This document shows, in pieces, positions 42,723-52,400 of a stretch of DNA of 64,000 nucleotides. The stretch lies in the NCBI GenBank assembly GCA_017407705.1, contig JAFQWA010000037.1, forward strand, positions 23,188 to 87,187, read 5' to 3'. A program made the translations under genes and the position numbers. Positions within the stretch are counted from its first letter, which is position 1; each line of letters begins with the position of its first letter. The DNA is from Clostridia bacterium. Its GTDB lineage: Bacteria > Bacillota > Clostridia > Oscillospirales > Acutalibacteraceae. Under the pieces are notes generated by a model. The model did not search any database. It saw nothing but the letters and a program-made list of their open reading frames with translations, and was not told where the DNA came from.

Positions 42723-43325
42723 TCAGGAATTATATAGGTTCATAGCTTTATCTATTTGACCGTCGGCAATCAGCAGTGCGGCATCATAAGCCTTCTTTAC
42801 CGCATCCTCCACCTTTGTAATGTCATCCTTTTTAAATTTAGACAACACCCAGTCAGCCAGATCATAGTCAGGGTGCGGCTTTGCGCCAACTCCCATTTTA
42901 ATACGGGGATATGTATCAACACCGGTTAAATAAATAATGTTTTTAATTCCGTTATGGCCGCCGTCAGACCCTTTTCTGCGAATACGCATAAGTCCCGGCT
43001 CTAAGGAAATATCGTCAAAGATAATAAGAGTCTTCTCAGGGGGAATCTTGTAAAAGGATGCAATGTCTCTAACGCTTTCGCCTGAATTGTTCATAAAGGT
43101 CTGGGGCTTTGCTAGTAAAAGCTTTTTGCCGTTTACATCCACAGTGTTATACAGGGCTTTGAACTTTAACTTGTTAAGCTTAACACCCAACTTATCCGCC
43201 ATATAATCAATAGTCATAAAGCCAATGTTGTGACGGGTAAGATCGTATTTATCACCGGGATTGCCCAGTCCTACAATAAGAAAGTCGATATTTGAATTAT
43301 CAAACTTAGACTTTTTGAAAAACAT
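42723..43325 (-). CDS. pth: Peptidyl-tRNA hydrolase
   Basis: 200 aa. LIVGLGNPGDKYDLTRHNIGFMTID holds the conserved Asn and catalytic His. KPQTFMNNSGESV and IIFDDISLEPGLMRIRRKGSDGGHNGIKNII complete the active site. It recycles tRNA from prematurely released peptidyl-tRNA. CGGAGG precedes the ATG. Cotranscribed with mfd. Confidence 0.97.
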   Translation of the reverse strand: MFFKKSKFDNSNIDFLIVGLGNPGDKYDLTRHNIGFMTIDYMADKLGVKLNKLKFKALYNTVDVNGKKLLLAKPQTFMNNSGESVRDIASFYKIPPEKTLIIFDDISLEPGLMRIRRKGSDGGHNGIKNIIYLTGVDTYPRIKMGVGAKPHPDYDLADWVLSKFKKDDITKVEDAVKKAYDAALLIADGQIDKAMNLYNS

Positions 43326-43410
43326 TATACATCCTCCGTTTTAGTGGTTTATATTATTATACTACATTTAAAGTGAAAAACAAATCATAATTTGAAAAAT
43401 AATTTATTTG

Positions 43411-43434
43411 TTGTAGGGGACGGCGCCTCCACAA
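43411..43434. repeat. TTGTAGGG-type short palindrome (family 2)
   Basis: TTGTAGGGGACGGCGCCTCC is a short hairpin-prone element between pth and the rpsT terminator. It shares the GTAGGG head with the elements at 38320 and 44887. Confidence 0.6.
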
Positions 43435-43456
43435 TCCACATTTTCCTTACAAAACA

Positions 43457-43490
43457 AAAGAGTACGAAACTAAAAGTTCGTACTCTTAAA
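43457..43490 (-). terminator. Terminator of rpsT
   Basis: AAGAGTACGAA (43459-43469) pairs with TTCGTACTCTT (43477-43487), just after the rpsT stop. Confidence 0.9.
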
Positions 43491-43492
43491 AA

Positions 43493-43753
43493 TTATTGAG
43501 CATTGTTAAGCTTTTTCTGAAGAGCTGATTTCTTTCTGGCAGCGGTGTTCTTGTGAAGCAAGCCCTTAGAAGCAGCCTGATCGATCTTCTTAATAGCAGC
43601 AACAACCTGTTCATTCTTGTTCTCTGCGCCATCAGCCAAAGCAACGTCAGCCTTTTTGATAGCAGTTTTCAAGCTTGAGTTGTAAGCCTTGTTACGAGCA
43701 GTTTTAACTGCGATAACCTTTACTCTTTTTTTAGCGGACTTAATATTCGGCAT
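43493..43753 (-). CDS. rpsT: 30S ribosomal protein S20
   Basis: 86 aa, basic and helical, beginning [25 protein letters not shown] and [20 protein letters not shown] are canonical S20 segments that bind 16S rRNA. GGGAGGTG precedes the ATG. It is divergent from gpr, an order also found in Bacillus. The 264-bp gap to gpr carries both promoters and nothing else recognised. Confidence 0.97.
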   Translation of the reverse strand: MPNIKSAKKRVKVIAVKTARNKAYNSSLKTAIKKADVALADGAENKNEQVVAAIKKIDQAASKGLLHKNTAARKKSALQKKLNNAQ

Positions 43754-44017
43754 CCATTACACCTCCCAACGAGTTTAGCAATAGCTGAAACTATATATAG
43801 CAGCATCGCTTGTTTAAATATCAACTTATAGTATATATCGGACAAAAGCCTTTAAAAACGGCATTTTCCACACATCCGACAATTAACCTGTACGAGTTAT
43901 CATACCACTTTTTGACTGAAAATGCAAGTCTTTTTTTATATTTTTATAATATGTATTTTTTCAGGGCTTTTTTTAGATAATAATACTGCAAAATTTTATC
44001 GCAATAGGAGAATTAAA

Positions 44018-44878
44018 ATGAATTTTCGTACAGACCTTGCAATAGAACGTCATCAGGTGTGCCCTCATAAAAACGACGGGCTGAAATTTACGGAATTATC
44101 CTGCGGTGATGCCAAAATCACACGTATTCAGGTTATAGATGAAAACGGCGAAAAGCAGATGCAAAAGCCGATCGGCAACTACATCACCGTTGAGACGCCC
44201 CGATTTTTCAACTATTCCGACACCGACAGTGATCATTTAAAGGCTTTAAAAAACGAGCTTAATAACCTGCTCCCAAAAAACGGAACAGTTTTGGTCTGCG
44301 GTATCGGTAATACCGAAATAACTCCCGACGCTTTAGGTCCCAAGGCTGCCGCCCGAATACTTGCCACCCGTCATATTACAGGTGAGATCGCAAAATCCGC
44401 AGGACTTGGTGACTTACGTGCAGTGGCGGTGGTGGCTCCCGGCGTTTTGGGCCAAACGGGTATGGAATTAAGTGAGATTTTGATAGGTATTATCGACAAG
44501 ATAAAGCCTGCCGCCGTTATTGCTATCGACGCACTTGCTTCACGTCGGCTGGGTAGGTTGGGCTGTACGGTGCAGTTATCCGACACCGGCATTACCCCGG
44601 GATCGGGTGTGGGCAATGCACGTGCTGAGCTGAGCAGTCGCACTTTGGGTGTTCCTGTTATTTCAGTGGGAGTGCCCACAGTGGTGGATGCCCAGACCTT
44701 AGTGCGTGATATAACCGAAAACCAAAGTGCGGATATTAAAAACAATGCTCAGATGATGATGGTGACGCCCCGTGAGATAGATATGCTGATTGATCGTGCC
44801 GCTCAGCTTATTGCCCACGCCATAAACTGCACACTGCAGCCTCATATTGACCCTGAGGACCTGCTGATGCTGGTGTAA
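44018..44878 (+). CDS. gpr: GPR germination endopeptidase
   Basis: 286 aa from the ATG at 44018 (ATAGGAG upstream). The N-terminus MNFRTDLAIERHQ is the autoprocessed propeptide region of GPR. The core has VCGIGNTEITPDALGPKAA, VAPGVLGQTGMELSEI and AVIAIDALASRRLGRLGCTVQLSDTGITPGSGVGNARAEL, the last with the catalytic Asp region. It degrades small acid-soluble spore proteins at germination. In sporulating Firmicutes it is made in the forespore under sigma-F/G. Slightly shorter than Bacillus GPR (~370 aa), as is common in Clostridia. Confidence 0.96.
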   Translation: MNFRTDLAIERHQVCPHKNDGLKFTELSCGDAKITRIQVIDENGEKQMQKPIGNYITVETPRFFNYSDTDSDHLKALKNELNNLLPKNGTVLVCGIGNTEITPDALGPKAAARILATRHITGEIAKSAGLGDLRAVAVVAPGVLGQTGMELSEILIGIIDKIKPAAVIAIDALASRRLGRLGCTVQLSDTGITPGSGVGNARAELSSRTLGVPVISVGVPTVVDAQTLVRDITENQSADIKNNAQMMMVTPREIDMLIDRAAQLIAHAINCTLQPHIDPEDLLMLV

Positions 44879-44886
44879 GGTCAAAA

Positions 44887-44914
44887 CGGAAAGGATAAAT
44901 CCGTTCCCTACAAT
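44887..44914. repeat. TTGTAGGG-type short palindrome (family 2, reverse orientation)
   Basis: CGGAAAGGATAAATCCGTTCC followed by CTACAA. Read on the minus strand it starts TTGTAGGGAACGG, like the other family 2 copies. Confidence 0.65.
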
Positions 44915-44997
44915 GAAGGGCATCATTACCTTTAACTAGCGTCACCTTTTTTCGCCCGCCTTTTTTACCGCCATATCATCTGCATTTTCTCACGCTC

Positions 44998-45133
44998 ATG
45001 CCGCTTTGGCACCCCTTTTCTTTATGCGAAGAAAAGGGGAAAAGACGCAGCAAGGGAAAACCCTTTAGAAGTGGGTTTTCCCTTTGCAATCCCTTTCCCG
45101 AATGGTTTAAGGGCTAGCCCTTAAAAATCCCCA
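44998..45133. repeat. Dispersed intergenic repeat, family 1, copy B (longer)
   Basis: Shares GCTTTGGCACCCCTTTTCTT and AAGAAAAGGGG at its left and AGCCCTTAAAAATCCCC at its right with copy A. An extra ~65-bp central block contains AGGGAAAACCCTTT and GGGTTTTCCCTTT. A partial third head (CTGCACCCCTTTTCTCTTGC) begins near 45204. The 425-bp gap 44879-45303 has no gene. Confidence 0.72.
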
Positions 45134-45303
45134 TTTATTTTTTACATAACAATACAAATCAAATTTATGTTGTGCAAATACAAAAATAAAATTTTCTCCC
45201 GACTCTGCACCCCTTTTCTCTTGCTCGATTTTTCCTCTACTCTCTTGTAACAGGGACAAATTTTACAGAATAAAATATTGGTAGTTAGAAGGGAGTTTTG
45301 GTT

Positions 45304-46383
45304 ATGATTATTGAAAAAAATCCCCGTTTCTTTTACGGAGCGGTTTCTGCTGACGGCTTTAGATCCTTGTTTGATAAAATCTACTCTGCCAAAGAAAAGT
45401 GGCGTGCTTACATAATAAAGGGTGGACCCGGTAGCGGCAAGTCCACCTTTATGAAAAAAATAGCGGAAAGCTGTGGTAACGATAACACCCTGCTGGGCCC
45501 TTGCAGTTCAGACCCCGACTCTCTGGATGCGGTGGTGTTTCCTGACAAAAAGGTCTGCATTATCGACGGCACCGCACCCCACGTGATCGAGCCCAAATAC
45601 CCGGGTATTTGCGAAAGCATTGTTAATATCGGCGACTGTTGGGATAAGGATATGCTGTTTAAATCGGGCGATGACGCCATTACTGCTTTTAACGAAAACG
45701 CAGCCCACCACCGTCACGCCGCCAGATATATTTCTGCCATCGGCTCACTGCTGAATGGGTGTATGAAAACCGAAAGCGCCGCTGTTTGCAGTGACAAATT
45801 GCAAAGGTTTGCAAAAAATCTTGCCTTACGGGAGCTTGGCGATGCAAAAGGTGATAACCCCACGTTACACAAGTGTTATTTAAGCGCCATAACTCCAAAG
45901 GGATATATTTTTTACGAAAACACCGTTCACAGCCTTTGCAAAAAGGTAATTGCCATTGAGGATCAGCAGGGTGAGTGTGCCCACCGGATACTGAGCGTTA
46001 TACTTAATGAAGCGCTGATTCGTGGACTTGAGGTAATCGCTTGCTTAGGCCCCATTTTGCCCGACAAACGACTGGAGCACCTGCTTATCCCCTCTTTATC
46101 CTTAGCCTTTTGCACCTCAAACAGTCTGCATAAAATACAGACCGCCACTCGACGTATCCACACCCTGCGTTTTTGCAACAAAGACGTTATTTATCGCAAC
46201 AAGGAAAAGTTGAATTTTTCCAAGAAAATGACTAAAGAGCTGATAAACGGTGCGGTGCAGTTGCTGACTGAAGCAAAAGCCTCTCACGATAAAATGGAGC
46301 AGTTTTATATAAACGCCATGGATTTTGATAAGCTGAATTTACTGTGCGACAAAATATGCAATGAAATTTCTTTGATTAAATAA
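45304..46383 (+). CDS. P-loop ATPase-like protein, PRK06851 family
   Basis: 359 aa from the ATG at 45304 (AGAAGGGAG upstream). The first half has FYGAVSADGFRSLFDKI, the Walker A GGPGSGKSTFMKKI (~40-53), CSSDPDSLDAVVFP and CIIDGTAPHVIEPKYPG, matching the PRK06851 family of clostridial/bacillar ATPases of unknown role. The family normally has a second P-loop in the C-terminal half. Here that position reads VIAIEDQQGECAHRIL, with no GxxxxGK, although the following HLLIPSLSLAFCTSN segment is conserved. One site is therefore probably inactive. Monocistronic. Confidence 0.85.
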   Translation: MIIEKNPRFFYGAVSADGFRSLFDKIYSAKEKWRAYIIKGGPGSGKSTFMKKIAESCGNDNTLLGPCSSDPDSLDAVVFPDKKVCIIDGTAPHVIEPKYPGICESIVNIGDCWDKDMLFKSGDDAITAFNENAAHHRHAARYISAIGSLLNGCMKTESAAVCSDKLQRFAKNLALRELGDAKGDNPTLHKCYLSAITPKGYIFYENTVHSLCKKVIAIEDQQGECAHRILSVILNEALIRGLEVIACLGPILPDKRLEHLLIPSLSLAFCTSNSLHKIQTATRRIHTLRFCNKDVIYRNKEKLNFSKKMTKELINGAVQLLTEAKASHDKMEQFYINAMDFDKLNLLCDKICNEISLIK

Positions 46384-46386
46384 AAT

Positions 46387-46422
46387 AAAACTGCCGCAGA
46401 TATTACCTCTGCGGCAGTTTGT
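46387..46422. terminator. Bidirectional terminator, copy 1 of a thrice-repeated hairpin
   Basis: AAACTGCCGCAGA pairs with TCTGCGGCAGTTT. It serves the ATPase gene on plus and the first beta-helix gene on minus. Near-identical hairpins lie at 49428 and 52785. Confidence 0.92.
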
Positions 46423-46423
46423 T

Positions 46424-49396
46424 TTATTGAGTTATGGTATCAACGCTCAGCAGTACTCGTTTTAATTTCAGCATATCCGCGGCTGATACGTTGCTGTCTC
46501 TGTTAACCTTAGCCGCCTCAAGGTAGCTGCCCTCTAACGGGCTAACCGACAGCAGATGACGTTTTACTATCAACAAATCAGATGCGTTTGTCTCGCCGTC
46601 ACCGTTAACATCGCCGTAGATAACGATAGTGTAGCGTGACTTTTCAGTGCCGTTTTCATAAATCACCACATCCATATCGGTTCCCACTTTACCTGACGTT
46701 ACCTCATCACTACCCTTAAACACTTTAACTGCAGCGCCGTTTTCTGCATTAAAGGAAGCGATAAACTCAGCAACATCGTTATCGGTTACGCCACTCAAAT
46801 AACCGCCGCTCACAACGTAAGGATTGTTATAGGTGGGAGCTTTTGCAGTGGTTGTTTGAACCTGGACTGTGTTGGGTGATAGCACCTCTATCTCACAAAT
46901 TCCATAGCCCCACTGAGAATAAAGTGAGGTCATATTAACCTTAACGTATTTTGCAGGTGTGGATGTAAAGGTGTGCTTGTTTAAAGAGGGATAACCGTTT
47001 TGGGGATTTTCTGTAACGGTTTGAACGGTAGTCCAGCTTTGTCCGTCGGTTGAAAGCTGCACTGTATAATCCTTCGCACGTGCTTCCCAGTAAATATTCA
47101 CACCGTCCACGTTGTAAGTGCTGCCAAGATCAATGGTTATCCACTGCTCACCTGTGGGCATATCCAGTCGTTTTGCAGCATCAGACTTTTCTCCGTCAAC
47201 CAGTTTCTCAGGAGACGAATTGTTGCGAATATTAGACACGTTTACCGTTTTACCCAACGCTACGTTCAGATGTGTAGTTGCTGTTGTGGTGGGAACAGTA
47301 GTAGCTTTGTTGGTGGTAGCAGCAGGTGTTTGAGTGGTACCTGCCACCTGCTTACTGTAAACGCCGAATTCATAAAGTGAATATCCGTAAATAGTGGCAC
47401 GTTTTTCGCCCTGCATACGAACATATCTTGCATTAGCGGCATTAAAGAAAATATCGTCTATATCACCGTCACCGGCGGTTTCAACATACTGATCGGTCCA
47501 AGATTCCCCGTCAAGAGAGGTTTGGATCTTATATTCAGTACCGTAAGCACTTTCCCAGATAAGTCTTACCTGATCCACTGAATACACAGCACCTAAATCA
47601 ACGTATATCCACTCGCTATCAGTGAATTTTGATGACCAACGGGTGTATCTTCCACCGTCGAAGGCTTTATCGGCGGTGTTGTCGCCTTCTGCTGATGAGG
47701 CATAGGATACCTTACCCCTAGCCAAATCAGTGCCTGTAGGTGCAGTGGTGGGTTGGGTAGGTGCTGCAGTACTGTAAGCAGTGGTGTGTGTTGCACGGGT
47801 GGTGGCGGTTCTCATTACAAAGGATGAATCCACGCCGGGGCCGTTGTAAGCACCGATATTAGGTGCTGCAGTGGCAGATACCGGATTACCGAAATAATCT
47901 CTGCCGCCGTTGTTTTCAATAACTCTGCCTGCACCAATAGCGGGAGAGCCTTGTTTAAGCACGTAAGCGTCGCAGGTTTCAAGTCCTACAGTTGCACCAC
48001 CGGGCTTGAAGAACATGGGATCAGCGGTGATTTTGTGAGGATCATCAGGCTCATTGTTCGGATGAGTTCCGTAAAAAACATTATGGTCCCACTGGGTGTC
48101 GGTGCAGCCGTACATATCATATCCGCCTGAACCCAAGTGGTAGAAAATATTGTTGTACACCTTGGTGTTAGTGGGCCAGTTCACCTGATCTCTTGAGAAA
48201 ACGTAGAACACACAACCCACTGTGCCCTGCTTGATATAAACGGTATTGTTATAAATTTGTGTGTTAAGAATACCGCCTGAAAGCACGAACTGACGTGCCA
48301 TATTGTTCTGACCGATGTTATATCTTACAATAACATCATCGTTAAAGCCTATTTTTGAGCCGTCCCAGTTAGTGGCTTCGGTGCAGATAAGGAAAAATCC
48401 ACCCTCGTTGTCGTGGCCGTAGTTATACTGGAACACAGTTCCTTTGCACATAAAATCACAGTCAAAGCCCTGACCGTCGGCTATGGTTTTGGTGTTGTAG
48501 GCTTCGTTGAACTGGAATAGAGCGTCGGTACATTCAAAGGGCCACAAGGCAACGCAAGCGGCGGTGCTTTTGTTATGGGACTCGTTTACCACGTTATACT
48601 CAACCACCGGCTTAACACAGCTTACTACCAGTACTCCGTCACCGCCGATGTCATACAGATAGTTGTTAGCAACTCTTGTATTGGTGGTTTCTCCTGAAGA
48701 ACGCAGACCGTTAATGTAAATACCCGTACTGCCGATAGCGTATACCTCGTTGTTTTCTACCAGCACGTCGGTAAACACAGTGTTCCAGTCACGGCTCCAG
48801 ACAGCAATACCCGAAAGTCTGCCGTGGTCACCTGAGTTGCCGTCGTTTGAAACGTCGTGGACACGGCAACCAATAATCTTTATGCCCTGCTGTGAGCCTT
48901 TTGAGCCGTCGATATGTATGCCGTAACGGTCTCTTAAAACAGTATCAAAGTTGGTGACCTCCAAATTACTGATAGTCCAGTAGCTTTGGTTATATAAATA
49001 GACCGCCGCATCATCACGGTCACCTGCTAAAAAGTATTCGCCGTTGCCGTTTATAAGCGGCATAGCCAAGCTGTCACCGTAAGAGCTGATGGTGATGGGA
49101 GCGCCATTTTCACCTGAGCCCTTGGGGTAAAGTGTGCCGTCCCACACTCCGCCTTTTTTGAACAGAATGTTGTCACCGGGTTTAAAAGTGGTGGCGTTGA
49201 CCTTATCAAGACTCTTCCAAGCAGCTGAGCTGCTGGTTCCTGCATTTGAGTCGTTGCCGCCGAGAGAATCCACATAATATGTGGTTCCGTTTCCCAGCTG
49301 AACATTAGATTCTTCTGCAGCTACAGATACGGCAGCCACTGCCGACACAGACAGCAACAACGCAACCGTTATAACAATACTTATCAATCGTTTCAA
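46424..49396 (-). CDS. Secreted right-handed beta-helix protein with two CBM32-like domains and dockerin (1 of 3)
   Basis: About 990 aa from TTG 49396, which follows GAGGTGAT; upstream codons lack a ribosome site. Signal peptide (ISIVITVALLLSVSAVAAVSVAA). N-terminal beta-helix (~20-540) begins with the pectate-lyase-like NGTTYYVDSLGGNDSNAGTS, with repeated NNEVYAIGSTGIYI-type coils. Two F5/8 type C domains follow (DLARGKVSYASSAEGDN; NVALGKTVNVSNIRNNS), each after a Thr linker. A ~60-aa pre-dockerin module ends the linker region, then a type I dockerin (VNGDGETNASDLLIVKRHLL; second repeat NRDSNVSAADMLKLKRVLL, weaker Ca loop). Predicted extracellular polysaccharide lyase or hydrolase attached to a cohesin protein; specificity unknown. 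Confidence 0.88.
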   Translation of the reverse strand: MKRLISIVITVALLLSVSAVAAVSVAAEESNVQLGNGTTYYVDSLGGNDSNAGTSSSAAWKSLDKVNATTFKPGDNILFKKGGVWDGTLYPKGSGENGAPITISSYGDSLAMPLINGNGEYFLAGDRDDAAVYLYNQSYWTISNLEVTNFDTVLRDRYGIHIDGSKGSQQGIKIIGCRVHDVSNDGNSGDHGRLSGIAVWSRDWNTVFTDVLVENNEVYAIGSTGIYINGLRSSGETTNTRVANNYLYDIGGDGVLVVSCVKPVVEYNVVNESHNKSTAACVALWPFECTDALFQFNEAYNTKTIADGQGFDCDFMCKGTVFQYNYGHDNEGGFFLICTEATNWDGSKIGFNDDVIVRYNIGQNNMARQFVLSGGILNTQIYNNTVYIKQGTVGCVFYVFSRDQVNWPTNTKVYNNIFYHLGSGGYDMYGCTDTQWDHNVFYGTHPNNEPDDPHKITADPMFFKPGGATVGLETCDAYVLKQGSPAIGAGRVIENNGGRDYFGNPVSATAAPNIGAYNGPGVDSSFVMRTATTRATHTTAYSTAAPTQPTTAPTGTDLARGKVSYASSAEGDNTADKAFDGGRYTRWSSKFTDSEWIYVDLGAVYSVDQVRLIWESAYGTEYKIQTSLDGESWTDQYVETAGDGDIDDIFFNAANARYVRMQGEKRATIYGYSLYEFGVYSKQVAGTTQTPAATTNKATTVPTTTATTHLNVALGKTVNVSNIRNNSSPEKLVDGEKSDAAKRLDMPTGEQWITIDLGSTYNVDGVNIYWEARAKDYTVQLSTDGQSWTTVQTVTENPQNGYPSLNKHTFTSTPAKYVKVNMTSLYSQWGYGICEIEVLSPNTVQVQTTTAKAPTYNNPYVVSGGYLSGVTDNDVAEFIASFNAENGAAVKVFKGSDEVTSGKVGTDMDVVIYENGTEKSRYTIVIYGDVNGDGETNASDLLIVKRHLLSVSPLEGSYLEAAKVNRDSNVSAADMLKLKRVLLSVDTITQ

Positions 49397-49427
49397 GGAA
49401 ATATCACCTCTAAAATTCATATTATAC

Positions 49428-49459
49428 AACTGCCGCAGAGGTAATCTCTGCGGCAGTTT
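49428..49459 (-). terminator. Terminator of the second beta-helix gene (copy 2 of hairpin)
   Basis: AACTGCCGCAGAG pairs with CTCTGCGGCAGTT between tandem genes; same stem as at 46387. Confidence 0.92.
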
Positions 49460-49462
49460 GTT

Positions 49463-52400
49463 TTACTGAGTTATGGTGCCGAGACTTAACAGTGCTCGTT
49501 TCAATTTTAACATATCCGATGCTGTAACACTGTCACCTCTGCTAAGCTTACCTGCCTGTAAGTAGCCGCCGTCTAATTCTTTTATAGAAAGCAGATGACG
49601 TTTTACAACCAAAAGGTCAGATGCGTTAGTCTCACCGTCACCGTTAACATCACCGTAGATAACTATGGTGTAGCGGGACTTTTCAGCGCCGTTTTCATAA
49701 ATCACCACATCCATACCGGTGCCTATTTTACCTGATGTTACTTCATCACTGCTCTTTAATACTTTAACTACAGCGCCGTTTTCTGCATTAAAGGAAGCGA
49801 TAAACTCAGCAACATCATTATCGGTTACGCCACTCAAATAACCGCCGCTTACAACGTAAGGATTATCGTAAGTGGGAGCTTTAGTGGTGGGCACTTCTGT
49901 GGTGGGAGCTTCAGTGGTTGTGGGGACTTCGGTAGTGGTAACGGGAGCCTGAGTTGTGGGCTCAGATGTGCCCTGATCAGCGTATCTTACCTCTATATCG
50001 TCCACGTAAACTGTAACACCTGCAGGAACGTTCAGTAATAAACCGAAGGTCTTTGCAGCAGCCAGATCGTCATCAGTAACTTTTCTGTTTTTCCACTCAT
50101 TTACGCTGTTGTAGATATTTGAATAATAATCGTTTGTGTAATCGAAATAATACCATGCGCCCTCAGTGGAGATGCTTGCTGTTTTGGTATTTGATAATGT
50201 CTTGCTGTTTCCGATATCTGTAGCCATATAGAACTTTGCAGTAGCACCCGTAGCAGATGCTTTCAGCCATACTCTTACGCCGGTGGTGCCACTAAGTCTT
50301 GTAACTGCCGGTGTATTCATATCTACTCTATAACCGCCAAGATCACTTGTGCCGGCGGTAAGTGACATAGCTCTTTGGCTGTTTTCATAAGCGCCGCCGA
50401 TATCGTCGGTGCCGATAACCTTGAATTTAGCCACCCAAGTCTGCACATTATTTGTCAAGCAATCAGGATCCTCTGTGCCGATGTTATAGCCCTCAAAGGT
50501 TTGGAAGGAGCTGAATCCGTCAGCAGAAGGAGGCATAGTTGTGGGAGCCTGAGTTGTGGTGGGAGCCGCAGTTGTAGTTGCAGTAGTAACTGTGGTAGCA
50601 GTGGTTGTAGCTGCATACTCGCCTACTTTATACTGAATATCATCAACATATACGTCGCCGCCTACAGCAAGCTTTTTAGCGTAGATTACAATGTGGCTGA
50701 TATTTCTCATGATTTCGGGAGTAACCTTAACGTTCTTCCACTCGTCAGGGCCGTTTTTATACAGTGTATCGGTCCAGGAAATATCTATCCAGCCACCGTT
50801 AGCAGGTGCTGTGGTGGATTTTTTGTAATGCATACCGTTGGGACCTTTAAAGTTGATCTCAATCGACTGTGCTGTACCGTTACCGTCAAGCCAGAATCTC
50901 ATTCCGGTAGAGTTAGCGATCCACTCTTTGTAAACCACCACGTCGATACCGCAATCGCCTGCATAGTCTTTATCGTTATGTATCTTGATACCCTTAGTTG
51001 AGCCGGGAGCAAGTACGTTAGCATCAGTAGTGATAGATGCAGTAGAGAGCCAGGTGGTGGTATCGCCGGTAATATAGGGGATTCTTAGGTTTTTATCAGT
51101 GGTCAAAGCGTTTTCCCAGTCGTGCAGAGTGATGTAACCGCCTTCATGGGTGGTGGTCTGAACGTTGTAAGGAATACCGGGGCCGTTGTAAGCACCGATA
51201 TTGGGCTTTTCAGTTGCAGATACGGGATTGCCGAAGAAATCACGTCCACCGTTATTTTCGATAACTTTACCTGCGCCGATAGCAGGAGAGTTGTCATAGA
51301 GCATATATGCGTCGCAGGTGTCAAGACCTATTCCTGCTCCGCCGGGATTTACCAGCATAGGATTAGCGTTTATCTCGTTAGGATCATCAGGTGCACCGTT
51401 TACGTTTGTACCGTAAACCAGGTTATTTTCCCAAACAGTGTTGGTACAGCCGCCCCAGTTGTAACCGCTGGAAGAAAGGCTGTAGATAAGGTTGTTATAA
51501 AAACGGGTGTTATCGGGATACTGTTTGCCGTCTCTGGAATAGGTGTCAACAATATTTGTACCTATACCCCATTTCGTGTAAATGGTATTGTTATATATAA
51601 GGGTGTTGGTAATTTGAGTTGTTAATTGGAACTGTACGCGGTAGTTGTTTTGAGAAATGTTGTATCTTACGATAGTACCGTCGTTAAAGCCGATTTTTGA
51701 CCCATCCCAGTTAGTTGGCTCACAGCAGATAAGGAAAAATCCGCCTTCGTTATCGTGGCCGTAGTTATACTGGAAAATAGTTCCTGTGCTCATATAGTCG
51801 GAGTCAAAGCCCTGACCGTCGTACATTGTTTTAGTGTTGTAAGCCTCATTGAACTGGAACAGGGAGTCAGTGCAAGCAAAGGGCCAAAGAGCAACACAAG
51901 CCGCTTTACTTACGTTGTGGGACTCGTTAACTACGTTATATTCAACCAAAGGTGCAACGCATTCATTGGTTAAAATACCGTCGCCGCCGATACGGTTAAG
52001 CACGTTATTACGGATAACAACGTTTTTACCGCCGTTTGTGGTATCTGCAGGGCACTCGGCATTAACCATAATACCTGTACTCTTTGCATCGTAAACCTCG
52101 TTGTTCTCGATCAAAACATCAGAGAAAGAGTTATACCAGCTTCTTGACCACACACAAATACCTGCGATTCTACCGTGGTCACCGGCATTACCGTTTGATG
52201 CAATGTTATGTACCTTGTTGTTACGGATAGTAATGCCGTAACGGGTGGTTCTGGTGGTGCTGTTATCAAAGTGGATACCTGCACGGTCGCCTAAGGTTTC
52301 TGAATCATTGACAATTTCAAGATTTTGTACAGTCCAGTAGCTCTGGTTGCAGAAATAAACCGCAGCGTCTATCCAGCTGCCACCCTGAACAAACTGAACA

